DNA of 64,000 nt from Tepidanaerobacter syntrophicus (GCF_001485475.2 NZ_DF977000.1:1-64000), one strand, 5' to 3'. Positions 13,147-21,231 are shown, numbered from the stretch's first letter. Made by a program: numbers and translations. The notes: generated from the sequence alone by a model not told the origin.

Positions 13147-14535
13147 ATGGCAAAACTTGCAGATCTTTTTTCGCCGCGCGATATGACCGTAGGAGAGCCA
13201 TGGAAGAGAATTTTGGAGTTTTCGATTCCTATGCTGATAGGAAACATTGCTCAGCAGCTTTATAATACTGTAGATTCAATAGTTATAGGAAGGTATGTAG
13301 GCGATAATGCCCTAGCTGCTGTAGGCAGCGCTATGCCGATTTACAATTTTTTGCTTGTGTTTTTTGTAGCAGTATCTACCGGAGCCGGTATAATGGTTTC
13401 TCAATATTTTGGTGCCAAGGATAGGGAAAAGCTTTCCCGTTCTATTGGTGTATGTTTGACGCTGACAGCGGTAACAGCCACAATGATCATGATAATAGGC
13501 CCTATTGTTGTGCGTCCGATGCTTTCATTTATCAACACTCCGCCTTCCATATTGGATTGGTGTGCAGACTATCTTTTAATACTGCTTGTTGGCAATTGGG
13601 GGTTTTCATACTTTAATATACTCTCCGGAATTTTGCGGGGACTTGGAGATTCGTTATCAGCTTTGGTGTTTTTGCTAATTTCCACTGTCCTTAATATTTT
13701 CTTGGATATCTATTTTGTTGCAGGACTTAATATGGGGGTGCCCGGTGTAGCCCTTGCTACTGTAATTGCACAGGTCATTTCGGCAATTTTATGTGCAATC
13801 AAGCTCAAAAATATGCATGAGGTTTTTGATCTTAATCTTGAAGTAATGAAGCCTCAAAAAGAATACGTAGCGCAGCTTCTAAGGCTGGGTTTACCCTCAG
13901 GGCTGACACAAGTTATCTTCTCTCTTGCAATGGTAACAGTTCAGTCTCTCACAAACATTTTCGGAGAAATGGTTATAGCCTGCAATGTAATTGTGATGCG
14001 CGTAGACGGATTTGCTATGATGCCCAATTTTACTTTTGGAATTGCAATGACTACTTTTACCGGTCAAAATGTAGGGGCAAAAAAACTCGAAAGAGTTGAA
14101 GAAGGCACTCGACAGGGACTTGCAATTGCCGTAGGAGTATCAATTGTTATTACTATAACTATTTTAACCTTTGGCAGATACCTGATGGAGATTTTTACTA
14201 ATACAGCAGAATTGGTAGATTTAAGTATGCATATGATGCGAATTTTGGCAGTCGGTTATGTTGCAATGGCTGTGACCCAAGTTCTTTCCGGCGTAATGAG
14301 AGGGGCCGGGGATACCATGACTCCTATGTGGATTTCGCTTATCACTACTATTTTTCTTCGTGTACCTGTGGCTTATGGTATTGCATACCTTACCAGAAGT
14401 CCGGAGTATCCCAATGGTAGGCCTGAGTCCATATTCATTTCTCTTTTAGTTGCTTGGGTATCAGGTGCTATAATTACCTTTATTTTTTACAGGAAGGGTA
14501 ATTGGAAGGAAAAAGCCCTTATAAACGAATTATGA
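13147..14535 (+). CDS. MATE family efflux transporter
   Basis: A 462-aa protein with 12 predicted membrane spans, of the MATE/MatE type (NorM/DinF superfamily). The repeated halves each show the MATE pattern (for example FSIPMLIGNIAQQLYNTVDSIVIGRYVG in the first and the homologous segment near residue 245). It would export cationic compounds using a Na+ or H+ gradient. The substrate is unknown. The start ATG has AAAGGGG upstream. It is convergent with hydF, 20 bp apart. Confidence 0.92.
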   Translation: MAKLADLFSPRDMTVGEPWKRILEFSIPMLIGNIAQQLYNTVDSIVIGRYVGDNALAAVGSAMPIYNFLLVFFVAVSTGAGIMVSQYFGAKDREKLSRSIGVCLTLTAVTATMIMIIGPIVVRPMLSFINTPPSILDWCADYLLILLVGNWGFSYFNILSGILRGLGDSLSALVFLLISTVLNIFLDIYFVAGLNMGVPGVALATVIAQVISAILCAIKLKNMHEVFDLNLEVMKPQKEYVAQLLRLGLPSGLTQVIFSLAMVTVQSLTNIFGEMVIACNVIVMRVDGFAMMPNFTFGIAMTTFTGQNVGAKKLERVEEGTRQGLAIAVGVSIVITITILTFGRYLMEIFTNTAELVDLSMHMMRILAVGYVAMAVTQVLSGVMRGAGDTMTPMWISLITTIFLRVPVAYGIAYLTRSPEYPNGRPESIFISLLVAWVSGAIITFIFYRKGNWKEKALINEL

Positions 14536-14555
14536 TAAACTTTTTAAAAGGCTGT

Positions 14556-15785
14556 TTACATGGTTTCTATAGCAGTTTGCTTATTTTTTTCTTTGGCTGT
14601 AAACATACACGTAGTTCTGTCTAAGATTCCTTGAGCATGGGCAAAGGCCATTCCATAGTTTGTAATCGGGATGCCTTGCTCTGTTGCTCTTATTATTCTT
14701 GTTATCATCTGTTTTCGATTGAGCATGCAGGCGCCACAGTGAAGTATTAGAGAATATGGTGTAAGGTCCTCTGGAAAATCTTGGCCAATCTTTATCTCTA
14801 TATCTAGTTTGCCGCCGGCTTTTGATTCAAGAAGTGCAGGCAGTTTTTGTCTGCCTATATCATTTTTTAGAGGATGATGGGTGCATGCTTCCTCAATTAA
14901 AACTTTGTCGCCGGGCTTTAGCTCATCAATAGCTTTAGCACCCATTGCCATAACTCCTACTTCACCCTTATATCTAGACATAATAATAGAAAACGAAGTA
15001 AGCGGAACATCTTCAGGAACTATTTTGCTTACTATGTTGAAAACCTGCGAATCTGTTATCACTAAATCAGGCTTTCTTTTAAGTGATGCAAGCAATTCTC
15101 TAAGTTCTGTTTCCTTTACGGCAAGCGCCATACAATTATTATCTAATATGTCTCTTATTGTTTGTACCTGCGGAAGAATCAGTCTGTTTTTAGGTGCTTG
15201 AATGTCTTGAGGCATAACTAATATTACAATGGATTTTGGAGTTAATATATCGCCCAGCAATGTGGAAAGTTCAAAGTCAAAAGGAGCATTTTCTTGAATC
15301 ATTTCTTTTAATTTACCTATATTTATTCTTTTATCAGCGCTTACCTTTATGAAAGGGAAATCAAAATTTTTTTCAAGCTCTGTAATATCGATATCTCGTT
15401 CATCGATTTTATTTACTACACCAATAATGGGGACATTCCTCTTTATAAGTTCATTGCACCACTTTTTTTCCAGGTCAAAATCCGAATATTCCGCAGAAAA
15501 TACCATAAGAGCTATATCTGTTTTATCCATAACCTGTAATGTTTTCTTTATTCTAAGCTCGCCTAAACTTCCCGTATCATCTAACCCTGCAGTATCAATG
15601 AATACCACGGGTCCTATCGGCAAAAGCTCCATTGCCTTATAAACAGGGTCTGTAGTTGTCCCTGGAAAATCTGAAACCAATGCCGTTTCCTGGCCTGTTA
15701 TAGCATTTATCAGGCTCGATTTACCGGCGTTTCTCCTACCAAAAAGCCCTATATGCAATCTGTTGCCTCTTGGTGTATCATTCAT
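14556..15785 (-). CDS. hydF: [FeFe]-hydrogenase maturation GTPase HydF
   Basis: A 409-aa scaffold on which the 2Fe subcluster of [FeFe] hydrogenase is assembled. The N-terminal GTPase has a P-loop GRRNAGKSS near residue 15, DTAGLDD, and NKID. The C-terminal cluster domain has the CxHH...HCGAC cysteine/histidine set that binds a 4Fe-4S cluster. I prefer ATG 15785 (family N-terminus MNDTPRG) over the upstream GTG, which is too close to the ribosome site. It follows hydE by 5 bp, so both are on one transcript. HydG is not in the window. Confidence 0.95.
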   Translation of the reverse strand: MNDTPRGNRLHIGLFGRRNAGKSSLINAITGQETALVSDFPGTTTDPVYKAMELLPIGPVVFIDTAGLDDTGSLGELRIKKTLQVMDKTDIALMVFSAEYSDFDLEKKWCNELIKRNVPIIGVVNKIDERDIDITELEKNFDFPFIKVSADKRINIGKLKEMIQENAPFDFELSTLLGDILTPKSIVILVMPQDIQAPKNRLILPQVQTIRDILDNNCMALAVKETELRELLASLKRKPDLVITDSQVFNIVSKIVPEDVPLTSFSIIMSRYKGEVGVMAMGAKAIDELKPGDKVLIEEACTHHPLKNDIGRQKLPALLESKAGGKLDIEIKIGQDFPEDLTPYSLILHCGACMLNRKQMITRIIRATEQGIPITNYGMAFAHAQGILDRTTCMFTAKEKNKQTAIETM

Positions 15786-15790
15786 AAAAA

Positions 15791-16840
15791 TCACTGCCCT
15801 TCAAGAAATTTTATAGAATCTCCCCGGTCTTGTGCAACCTGTTTACCCAAACTTAAAATTAATTCTTCCATCCTCAACCTTTCTTGCTTAATACTGTTTT
15901 CGTTTCCTAAATTTTTCGGATATATTTCATAAAGTCTGCGATATTTGTAGGGCTCAACTTTCAGCATTACAACATTTGCTCCGGAGTCAAACGCCTTCTT
16001 GCCGTCTTCTGTATTTAGTGTCCAAAGAGCTGTTGTTGCCGGCAAATGCACTTTTTTCAAAATAAGTCTCGTTATAGCTACAGCTTTTATTGTCATTTCA
16101 TTGCTTCCAGCCTCTGCGCTTTTAAGCTCAGTATGGGGATGAGGAATAAAAGGCCCTATACCGGCCATGTCTACATCTAATCTATTTAAAAACAGGATAT
16201 CTTCTGCAATATCTCCTAAAGTCTGTCCTGGCAATCCAACCATAAATCCGTCTCCTACTTGATATCCTAATTCTTTTAAATTATTTAGGCACCTTATTCT
16301 GTTTTCAAGATTTGAATGGGTATGAAGTTTATTATATAAGTTTTCATTTATAGTTTCATGCTTTAGCAAGAACCTGTCGGCACCATCTTTTCTCCATTGT
16401 TTGTAGTCTTCATAATCCCTTTCTCCGACACTAAGTGTTATTGCAATATCACCAATTGACTTTATTCCTTTAATTATTTCAGAGATTTTTTCTCGCGTAT
16501 ACCATAAATCTTCTCCTGATTGAAGCACTAATGTTCGATAACCTGCATCATAAGCTTCCTTTGCGGTTTCTACTATTTCTTTAGGTTCCATTCTATAGCG
16601 CTTTAACTTTTTATTTGCGGCATTAAGACCGCAGTATGCGCAGCTGCATCTACAATAATTTGAAAATTCTATTATGCCCCTTATGTGAATAATATTATCA
16701 TGGTACTTTTTAGTAATTGCTTGAGCTGCCGAAAAAAGATATGAATTATAAGGTTCATAAGTACAAAGTAATGCTTCTACTTCCTCTTTAGTCGGAGTAT
16801 ATCCCTGGCAAATGTCATCTATAAGATTATATATATTCAT
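15791..16840 (-). CDS. hydE: [FeFe]-hydrogenase maturase, radical SAM HydE
   Basis: A 349-aa radical SAM enzyme needed to build the organometallic H-cluster. The SAM-binding cysteines are in CRCSCAYC (CX3CX2C) near residue 60, followed by the family sequence GLNAANKKLKRYRM. It is related to biotin synthase but shows the HydE pattern and lies beside hydF. The ATG at 16840 has GAGGGGG upstream; the longer frame from 16891 runs through a hairpin and is rejected. The operon's promoter is probably at 17056-17085. Confidence 0.94.
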   Translation of the reverse strand: MNIYNLIDDICQGYTPTKEEVEALLCTYEPYNSYLFSAAQAITKKYHDNIIHIRGIIEFSNYCRCSCAYCGLNAANKKLKRYRMEPKEIVETAKEAYDAGYRTLVLQSGEDLWYTREKISEIIKGIKSIGDIAITLSVGERDYEDYKQWRKDGADRFLLKHETINENLYNKLHTHSNLENRIRCLNNLKELGYQVGDGFMVGLPGQTLGDIAEDILFLNRLDVDMAGIGPFIPHPHTELKSAEAGSNEMTIKAVAITRLILKKVHLPATTALWTLNTEDGKKAFDSGANVVMLKVEPYKYRRLYEIYPKNLGNENSIKQERLRMEELILSLGKQVAQDRGDSIKFLEGQ

Positions 16841-16856
16841 TAATTGCCCCCTCTGA

Positions 16857-16888
16857 GCAAAAGACCTTCGGCTTAAGCCGAAGGTCTT
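16857..16888 (-). terminator. palindromic terminator/attenuator before hydE
   Basis: A perfect 28-bp inverted repeat (arms AAGACCTTCGGCTT) followed on the minus strand by TTTTGCTC. It lies in the hydE leader, 20 bp before the start codon, so it may limit read-through into hydE-hydF. Confidence 0.6.
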
Positions 16889-16903
16889 CATATGTTCTAC
16901 ATT

Positions 16904-17021
16904 TCACAATTTAGGATAAACAAACTTATTCTTTGTGAAATATTTAATATGGTCCTTCGCCTTTTTGCTCAGAAATTCCTTGCAGTCAGGCCCTTTTAGA
17001 CTTTTTTGTCATCTTCTGCAT
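16904..17021 (-). pseudogene. possible small ORF with a one-base frameshift
   Basis: From ATG 17021 the minus strand reads MQKMTKKSKR then stops. Removing one A from the run AAAAGGG joins it to an open frame of about 29 residues starting GPDCKEFL and ending at the stop at 16904, just before the hairpin that precedes hydE. It sits under the promoter at 17056-17085. I do not recognise the peptide. A programmed +1 shift, a decayed gene, or chance are all possible. Confidence 0.25.
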
Positions 17022-17055
17022 CAGTTAATCTCTAACGCATAAGATTTACAGTCTA

Positions 17056-17085
17056 ATTATACATATCAAATAAACATGTTGTCAA
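17056..17085 (-). promoter_or_regulatory. promoter upstream of hydE-hydF
   Basis: On the minus strand: TTGACA, 18-bp spacer, TATAAT, near consensus. It would give a leader of about 210 nt containing the possible small ORF and the palindromic hairpin. Confidence 0.75.
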
Positions 17086-17100
17086 TGAGCAAGCTTTGAG

Positions 17101-17130
17101 AAAAATAAAAAAGAAGGACTCTGTCCTTCT
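17101..17130 (-). terminator. original rplM-rpsI terminator, now displaced
   Basis: On the minus strand: stem AGAAGGAC/GTCCTTCT with a 3-nt loop, then TTTTTTATTTTT. Joining the two flanks of the mobile element puts this hairpin 4-5 bp after the rpsI stop codon, so it was the rpsI terminator. It is now separated from the gene by 24.7 kb. Confidence 0.85.
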
Positions 17131-17132
17131 CT
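17128..17132. repeat. target-site duplication TCTCT (left)
   Basis: TCTCT abuts the left edge of the element and is repeated at 41828-41832 on the right edge. A 5-bp duplication is the Tn7 family hallmark. Confidence 0.9.
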
Positions 17133-17594
17133 TGTTCAGTTACAAATAAGTTTGCTCACGTAGTGACAAAGTTTGCTCGTCTGGTAAGCGAGTGGTTGCA
17201 ATGCTTCTCGCCCATAAGTTACTTTGAGAGACAAAGTTTGCTCGCTGGTTTTATTACCTTAAAAAATATAAAAAAAGATATAAAAAATGAGAAAATGACA
17301 AGCGAGTTTGCTCGTGAGCAGTGAAGAATGACAAAGTTTGCTCGTGGAAAAATTGGAACAATTATATGAGATGTAAGTGCGATATGCATAGGGGAGGTAT
17401 TTACTTATATTTTTATATATATTGATTTTACTGGGCTACGGGGGATTATTGGTTGTTGGATTTCGGGAATGTTTGTGGCGGGGGGATCTCTTTTTGCACA
17501 AATAAAATGCGCCAGGCTGGTTTCCCAGTCTGACGCTCTGTATCTTTCGTGAACAAACTTTGTAATTTTGAACCGACTCTTTTGTAAGTCGACA
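17133..17594. repeat. 462-bp terminal direct repeat, left copy (mini-Tn7-like unit)
   Basis: Begins TGTTCAGTTACAAAT and ends TTTGTAAGTCGACA. One end carries five copies of a TnsB-site-like motif near GACAAAGTTTGCTCG (from about 17142, 17165, 17230, 17297 and 17330). The other end carries two inverted copies (17549-17563 and 17570-17594). The terminal repeats TGTYNANTTACAAA are inverted, so this unit alone has both transposon ends. A hairpin with arms 17509-17520 and 17525-17536 lies inside. There is no convincing gene in it. Confidence 0.92.
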
Positions 17595-17689
17595 CAATCA
17601 TATTATTTGTAAATCTCTCCAAATGCTCATTTTATATCTTTCATAAAATAATACCGATCTTTGAATTAAAATCTACCAGATTATAAGGT

Positions 17690-18352
17690 TTATTCTTCAG
17701 CAACAATACTTTCAATAGTTAATGCATACATAAGGAATGAGTACATAAATTCATGAAAGATTTCTTCATAGTAAGTCTCATTATTTAATTTATCCTTATC
17801 TATCTTATATACACAACACCAATCATTATCATCATATGAGATCACTTCTAAGTCTAATCTTTCAATAAGTTCCTCTCTGCGTTTGTGTTTTCTAGCCTTA
17901 TCATTACCTAATCCGTTATTGAGTCTAGATATAGCACCCTCACCTGCCAACTTACTTATATTCTTAATGATATAGATATTCTCCTCATCTTCAACTGCTT
18001 GTGACAACTCAATTTGACAGAAATAATCGCTACCAAATTTGATTGGATTAGTTCCCAGAACTAAATGTGAATTTGGGATTCTTCTTTCTCTAGAACCCCA
18101 TTCTCCTAGATTGAAAAACAACTCATACTCGCGTTCTTTTATCTTTAATACAGATGTGCTTTCTTCAAACATAAAATATACCTTTTCCATATCTATAAAA
18201 TCTTCATCTTTAATAGGTATAGAAACTGAATCTATAACAAGGTCTAAATCTAAGTTTTGGCTTGTAATTTCTATATTACCAATTAATCCAGTGTTTATTA
18301 GGATCTCTTTAATTGTATTACAATTGTTTACTGTTATTAATTCGTATCCCAC
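17690..18352 (-). CDS. hypothetical protein (220 aa)
   Basis: I do not recognise this protein. It is soluble and acidic, with no membrane segment, a predicted mix of strands and helices in the first two thirds, a basic stretch KARKHKRREEL around residue 160, and a helical C-terminus. I chose GTG 18352 because AAGGGG lies 8 bp upstream; an in-frame ATG 18 bp earlier overlaps that site. It follows the tyrosine recombinase gene by about 80 bp on the same strand, so the two may be one unit. It is the leftmost gene of the element. Confidence 0.6.
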   Translation of the reverse strand: MGYELITVNNCNTIKEILINTGLIGNIEITSQNLDLDLVIDSVSIPIKDEDFIDMEKVYFMFEESTSVLKIKEREYELFFNLGEWGSRERRIPNSHLVLGTNPIKFGSDYFCQIELSQAVEDEENIYIIKNISKLAGEGAISRLNNGLGNDKARKHKRREELIERLDLEVISYDDNDWCCVYKIDKDKLNNETYYEEIFHEFMYSFLMYALTIESIVAEE

Positions 18353-18433
18353 GTTCCTTTCCCCTTTCATTTATAAGATAAATATGTTTATTCAGATTAA
18401 AAATTTGCTTCAAAATAATATTAATAATAACAT

Positions 18434-19027
18434 TTATAAAAAGAAATTCTCCAAACTCTCATCAATCTCTTCCTGAGTCAATCCAATATATCTTCTTGTT
18501 ACATTTTGAGAACTATGATTAAATATCTGCATCAATTTCACTATATCCTTTGTTTCCTGATAATAAAAATATCCAAAACTCTTTCTAAAGGAATGTATAC
18601 CAAAGTTTTCTATTCCTAATTCCTCTGCTACATTTTTAATATATCTATAGGCTTGTACCCTTGTTATATGAGATCTTACTCCATCTCTATTTCTTTGCCT
18701 ACTTGGGAAAAGATATTCGTGATTTTCCATACCAGAAGTATATTTATCTAACTCACTTCGTAATTGAGGGTTAATAGGAAATACTTTAATTTTATTTGTT
18801 TTCTCTTCTCTTAAGGTTATATGGCTTTTATTTCTTACATCTTCTACTTTTAAAGGAATTATATCTCCAATTCTTAATCCAGTATTTAATCCAATAATAC
18901 ATAAGATATAATATTTGTAATTTCTTTTTAGGAGTTCCATTTTAAGTTCCGCAATTTTTTGTCTATCTTTTATTGGCTGAACTAATGCCACAACATCATC
19001 TCCTCTGGAAGTATTTTCTAATCTCAT
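18434..19027 (-). CDS. short tyrosine recombinase
   Basis: A 197-aa protein made almost only of the catalytic domain of the phage integrase/Xer family. It has Arg52 (GLRIGD), a Lys near 76, His145-x-x-Arg148 (HSFR), His171 and the nucleophile Tyr180 (RRYIGL), so the active site looks complete. The N-terminal core-binding domain is missing or very short, as in some plasmid resolvases. The ATG has GAGAG upstream. In this element it could resolve multimers or cointegrates; that role is inference. It is not close to either boundary in the way a normal integrase would be. Confidence 0.88.
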   Translation of the reverse strand: MRLENTSRGDDVVALVQPIKDRQKIAELKMELLKRNYKYYILCIIGLNTGLRIGDIIPLKVEDVRNKSHITLREEKTNKIKVFPINPQLRSELDKYTSGMENHEYLFPSRQRNRDGVRSHITRVQAYRYIKNVAEELGIENFGIHSFRKSFGYFYYQETKDIVKLMQIFNHSSQNVTRRYIGLTQEEIDESLENFFL

Positions 19028-19084
19028 TATATCACTCTCACAAGCATATTTCAGCCCATTAAATTACACTCAAATGATTCAATT

Positions 19085-19130
19085 ATAACAAAAGTGCTAT
19101 AACCCTCTTGTATTCAAGGTTCATAGCACT
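19085..19130 (-). terminator. hairpin before recombinase gene
   Basis: Arms AGTGCTAT(AACC) / (GGTT)C-ATAGCACT, then TTTTGTTATAATT on the minus strand. It shields the recombinase gene from upstream transcription. Confidence 0.5.
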
Positions 19131-19139
19131 TCAGTGACA

Positions 19140-19162
19140 GTAACATAATGTAATTGTGTTAC
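19140..19162. other. inverted repeat, possible recombinase site
   Basis: A 23-bp imperfect dyad with 10-bp arms GTAACATAAT/ATTGTGTTAC around a 3-bp centre, 110 bp upstream of the tyrosine recombinase. Related TGTTAA/GTTAC half-sites recur at 19770-20015. A crossover or operator role is inferred only from position. Confidence 0.3.
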
Positions 19163-19180
19163 ACTCGAATAGAAAATTAT

Positions 19181-19212
19181 TTAAATACAAAAGTCAGGAT
19201 TATCACCTGACT
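19181..19212 (-). terminator. terminator after the 137-aa gene
   Basis: Stem AGTCAGG/CCTGACT followed on the minus strand by TTTTGTATTT, 37 bp past the stop of the 19249-19662 gene. Confidence 0.6.
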
Positions 19213-19248
19213 CTTATAAATTTTATCAAATGGAAGGGTATCTACTTC

Positions 19249-19662
19249 TTAGTAAACAACTTCAGGTTGAATATGAAATTCTTTTTCATTACCTTGAACT
19301 TTTAAATAACTTGGCCAAACATAAAACTTCCAGTGTTTACCTTCTCTTGGGTTCTCAAGTATCATCTCTGGTTCCATTAACCTTCTAAGATCTTTAAAGT
19401 TAATATAATATACTTTTCCTCCTTCTAACCGAACTGCAAGTATCGAAATGTCTGAATCATCTAGAAGTTCGACTTGTTTAGTTGTGAGATCAAACCAGCC
19501 TTTACCTTGAGAATGCAACTTTGAAGATGGAGTACAAAGAACTAATTTCTTGTTATTGCTCACTCCTTCAAACATAATTCGTTTACCTTTAATGGTTGTT
19601 AGCGAGCAATTATAATTTTCTCTGATTGTTTTGAGCACAATTTGCAAATTTGGAATCGACAT
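19249..19662 (-). CDS. hypothetical protein (137 aa)
   Basis: I do not recognise it. The sequence is soluble and mostly beta-stranded, with conserved-looking aromatics near the C-terminus (HWKFYVWPSYL). The layout (basic early segment, GGKVYYINFKDL in the middle) is reminiscent of small nuclease or DNA-binding accessory proteins, but I see no catalytic motif. ATG with GGGGGAG upstream. A single-gene unit with its own terminator and about 370 bp of upstream non-coding sequence. Confidence 0.6.
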   Translation of the reverse strand: MSIPNLQIVLKTIRENYNCSLTTIKGKRIMFEGVSNNKKLVLCTPSSKLHSQGKGWFDLTTKQVELLDDSDISILAVRLEGGKVYYINFKDLRRLMEPEMILENPREGKHWKFYVWPSYLKVQGNEKEFHIQPEVVY

Positions 19663-20034
19663 CCTTTCTCCCCCTTATAAATGATATTTTCTTTATAATA
19701 CCATATTATGGTGTAATCTGTTTTAGCAATTCTATGGCTAACAACTGCTGCTAATCAATAGCGATAAAACTGTGTTAACTACATTGAAACTTCTATCATT
19801 AACAGATGTTTTATTACTAAATAACACTCCATAAATTATGTCTTCAAATAATATTGCAATTTCCTCTTAAACTATGTTGATATTTTGTATTAATCATCTC
19901 TTGATCCTCGGGTAAAAGCGGACAACGGCAGCATAATTTATATTATGTTGAAAAATTTTTTAACCCAGTCTCTTTGCAGGCTAAGCATAACAAAATATAG
20001 ATTGTGTTAATACAGGATAGCAGTTGTAATACAA
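19663..20034. other. non-coding stretch upstream of the 137-aa gene
   Basis: AT-rich, no gene seen. It contains several TGTTAA/TTAACA-type half-sites (around 19775, 19800, 19945 and 20005) of unknown meaning and presumably the promoter of the leftward gene. Confidence 0.3.
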
Positions 20035-20066
20035 AGAGGAGCCTAGGCTTATCGCCCGACTCCTCT
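20035..20066 (-). terminator. terminator after the 117-aa gene
   Basis: Arms AGAGGAG/CTCCTCT with an inner GCCTAGGC-like stem, then TTTGTATT on the minus strand. Confidence 0.6.
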
Positions 20067-20090
20067 ACATTGTGCTTTGTAACCGTTTCT

Positions 20091-20444
20091 TTACTCTGCA
20101 ATAGTTTCTGCCTCATCAATTTCTTCTAAATCACATAATTTCTCATACAGAGTTTTTAGTTCAGCAAATTTTTTATCCTCCAATAGTTCCAGATTACCTG
20201 ATTTTAAAACTTCCTGTAACGCCTCTTCTTTACTTACTATATAGGCATAGTCTTTTGAGCCTTGCATTTGAGAACCTATAATAATAACAAACCTGCCGTC
20301 CTTTAACTTAGTAATGCCTTTATGCTTACCTAATCCTCCATTACCCCGGTTGCGTCCATCCCAGTAATCTAATTTTTCATTATATTTTACTCTGGCAACA
20401 ATCTTATTGCAAAATTCACTTTCATAAACATTAACCCTTCTCAT
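20091..20444 (-). CDS. hypothetical protein (117 aa)
   Basis: Unrecognised. The N-terminal half is basic and strand-rich with a Gly-rich turn (GRNRGNGGLGKHKG, about residues 30-43). The C-terminal 45 residues are acidic and helical (ELKTLYEKLCDLEEIDEAE), a possible coiled coil. ATG with AAAGGAGAG upstream. It is one of three single-gene units between the recombinase and the restriction genes, each with its own terminator, the arrangement of plasmid accessory genes. Confidence 0.6.
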   Translation of the reverse strand: MRRVNVYESEFCNKIVARVKYNEKLDYWDGRNRGNGGLGKHKGITKLKDGRFVIIIGSQMQGSKDYAYIVSKEEALQEVLKSGNLELLEDKKFAELKTLYEKLCDLEEIDEAETIAE

Positions 20445-20469
20445 TAAAACATCTCTCCTTTCTAAATAA

Positions 20470-20524
20470 ACAAAAAACTAACACGGCAAAACCCTATTTT
20501 CCGGGCAAATTTGCTATGTTAGTT
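20470..20524 (-). terminator. terminator after the 111-aa gene
   Basis: Long stem AACTAACA..GGCAAA / TTTGC..TGTTAGTT followed on the minus strand by TTTTTTG. Confidence 0.6.
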
Positions 20525-20620
20525 TACTTTGATTTAAGATTATTTTATTATCACTTATAATGATATTTCAAACTACTCATTCTGTCAAATTTTTAGGTTA
20601 TAATATATTGAATAGTTTTC

Positions 20621-20956
20621 CTACACCTTATATTCTCCGCTATTTATCAAATAATCTATCACCTCCTTGTAATCCTCATCATATTCACTTTTTTCATGGT
20701 CATGGCCATACTCTTTTCTAATCTCCAATAAAGCATTTTTAATTTCATCTTCTTCATATAACTCCCTAACTTCAATAAATTTAAAAAGCCTGTGTTCATC
20801 AGGATTATCCCTATGCCTATAGGCTAAATAATAATATTTTTTTGTTGGTATTATTGATATAAAATGTCCATTAAACCCAAAACCATGAACACATTTATAA
20901 GTATCCAATAGTGCTTTGGATATTTCTAAAGCATCTAAATCCTTAATTTCATGCAT
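20621..20956 (-). CDS. hypothetical protein (111 aa)
   Basis: Unrecognised. An acidic small soluble protein with an aromatic-rich strand segment (KKYYYLAYRHRD, residues 39-50) and a helical acidic C-terminus (KSEYDEDYKEVIDYLI). ATG with GGAGGG upstream. It is transcribed alone. Small acidic proteins next to restriction-modification operons are sometimes anti-restriction or DNA-mimic proteins, but nothing here proves that. Confidence 0.55.
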   Translation of the reverse strand: MHEIKDLDALEISKALLDTYKCVHGFGFNGHFISIIPTKKYYYLAYRHRDNPDEHRLFKFIEVRELYEEDEIKNALLEIRKEYGHDHEKSEYDEDYKEVIDYLINSGEYKV

Positions 20957-21060
20957 AATATTCCCTCCAGTTCTCTATTTTTTAAATGTGTACAGTGTAC
21001 CATCACTTTCTTATAACTTCTAGACTTGATATCCATTTATTGCATGGAAGTATAATATTT

Positions 21061-21231
21061 TTATCCTTTTATTTTACATCTGCAACAAAAATAAAAAGCC
21101 AAAGACTGAATCTTGTCTTTGACTTTAATCTTGCAGAAATTATATTTAACTCCATTTATATAGGGCTTTGGCAGAAGGATCATTAAACCCAATATCACCA
21201 GTCGACCTAATATAAGTTTTTTATGTCCCAT
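21061..21231 (-). CDS. possible small protein (56 aa)
   Basis: From ATG 21231 (AGAGG 6 bp upstream) the minus strand is open for 56 codons: a basic start, a hydrophobic span LVILGLMILL, then a Lys/Cys-rich tail. The hairpin at 21085-21126 falls inside the 3' part, which argues against it. It may be an untranslated transcript instead. Confidence 0.25.
   Translation of the reverse strand: MGHKKLILGRLVILGLMILLPKPYINGVKYNFCKIKVKDKIQSLAFYFCCRCKIKG
21085..21126 (-). terminator. hairpin terminator
   Basis: Arms AAAGCCAAAGAC/GTCTTTGACTTT, loop of 8, then TTTTTATTTTTG on the minus strand. Confidence 0.55.

Noticed and set aside
17380-17505. Small hydrophobic ORF inside the 462-bp unit (TTG about 17424 after GGGGAGG)
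   Set aside because: The ribosome site is about 20 bp from any start, and no family is recognised.
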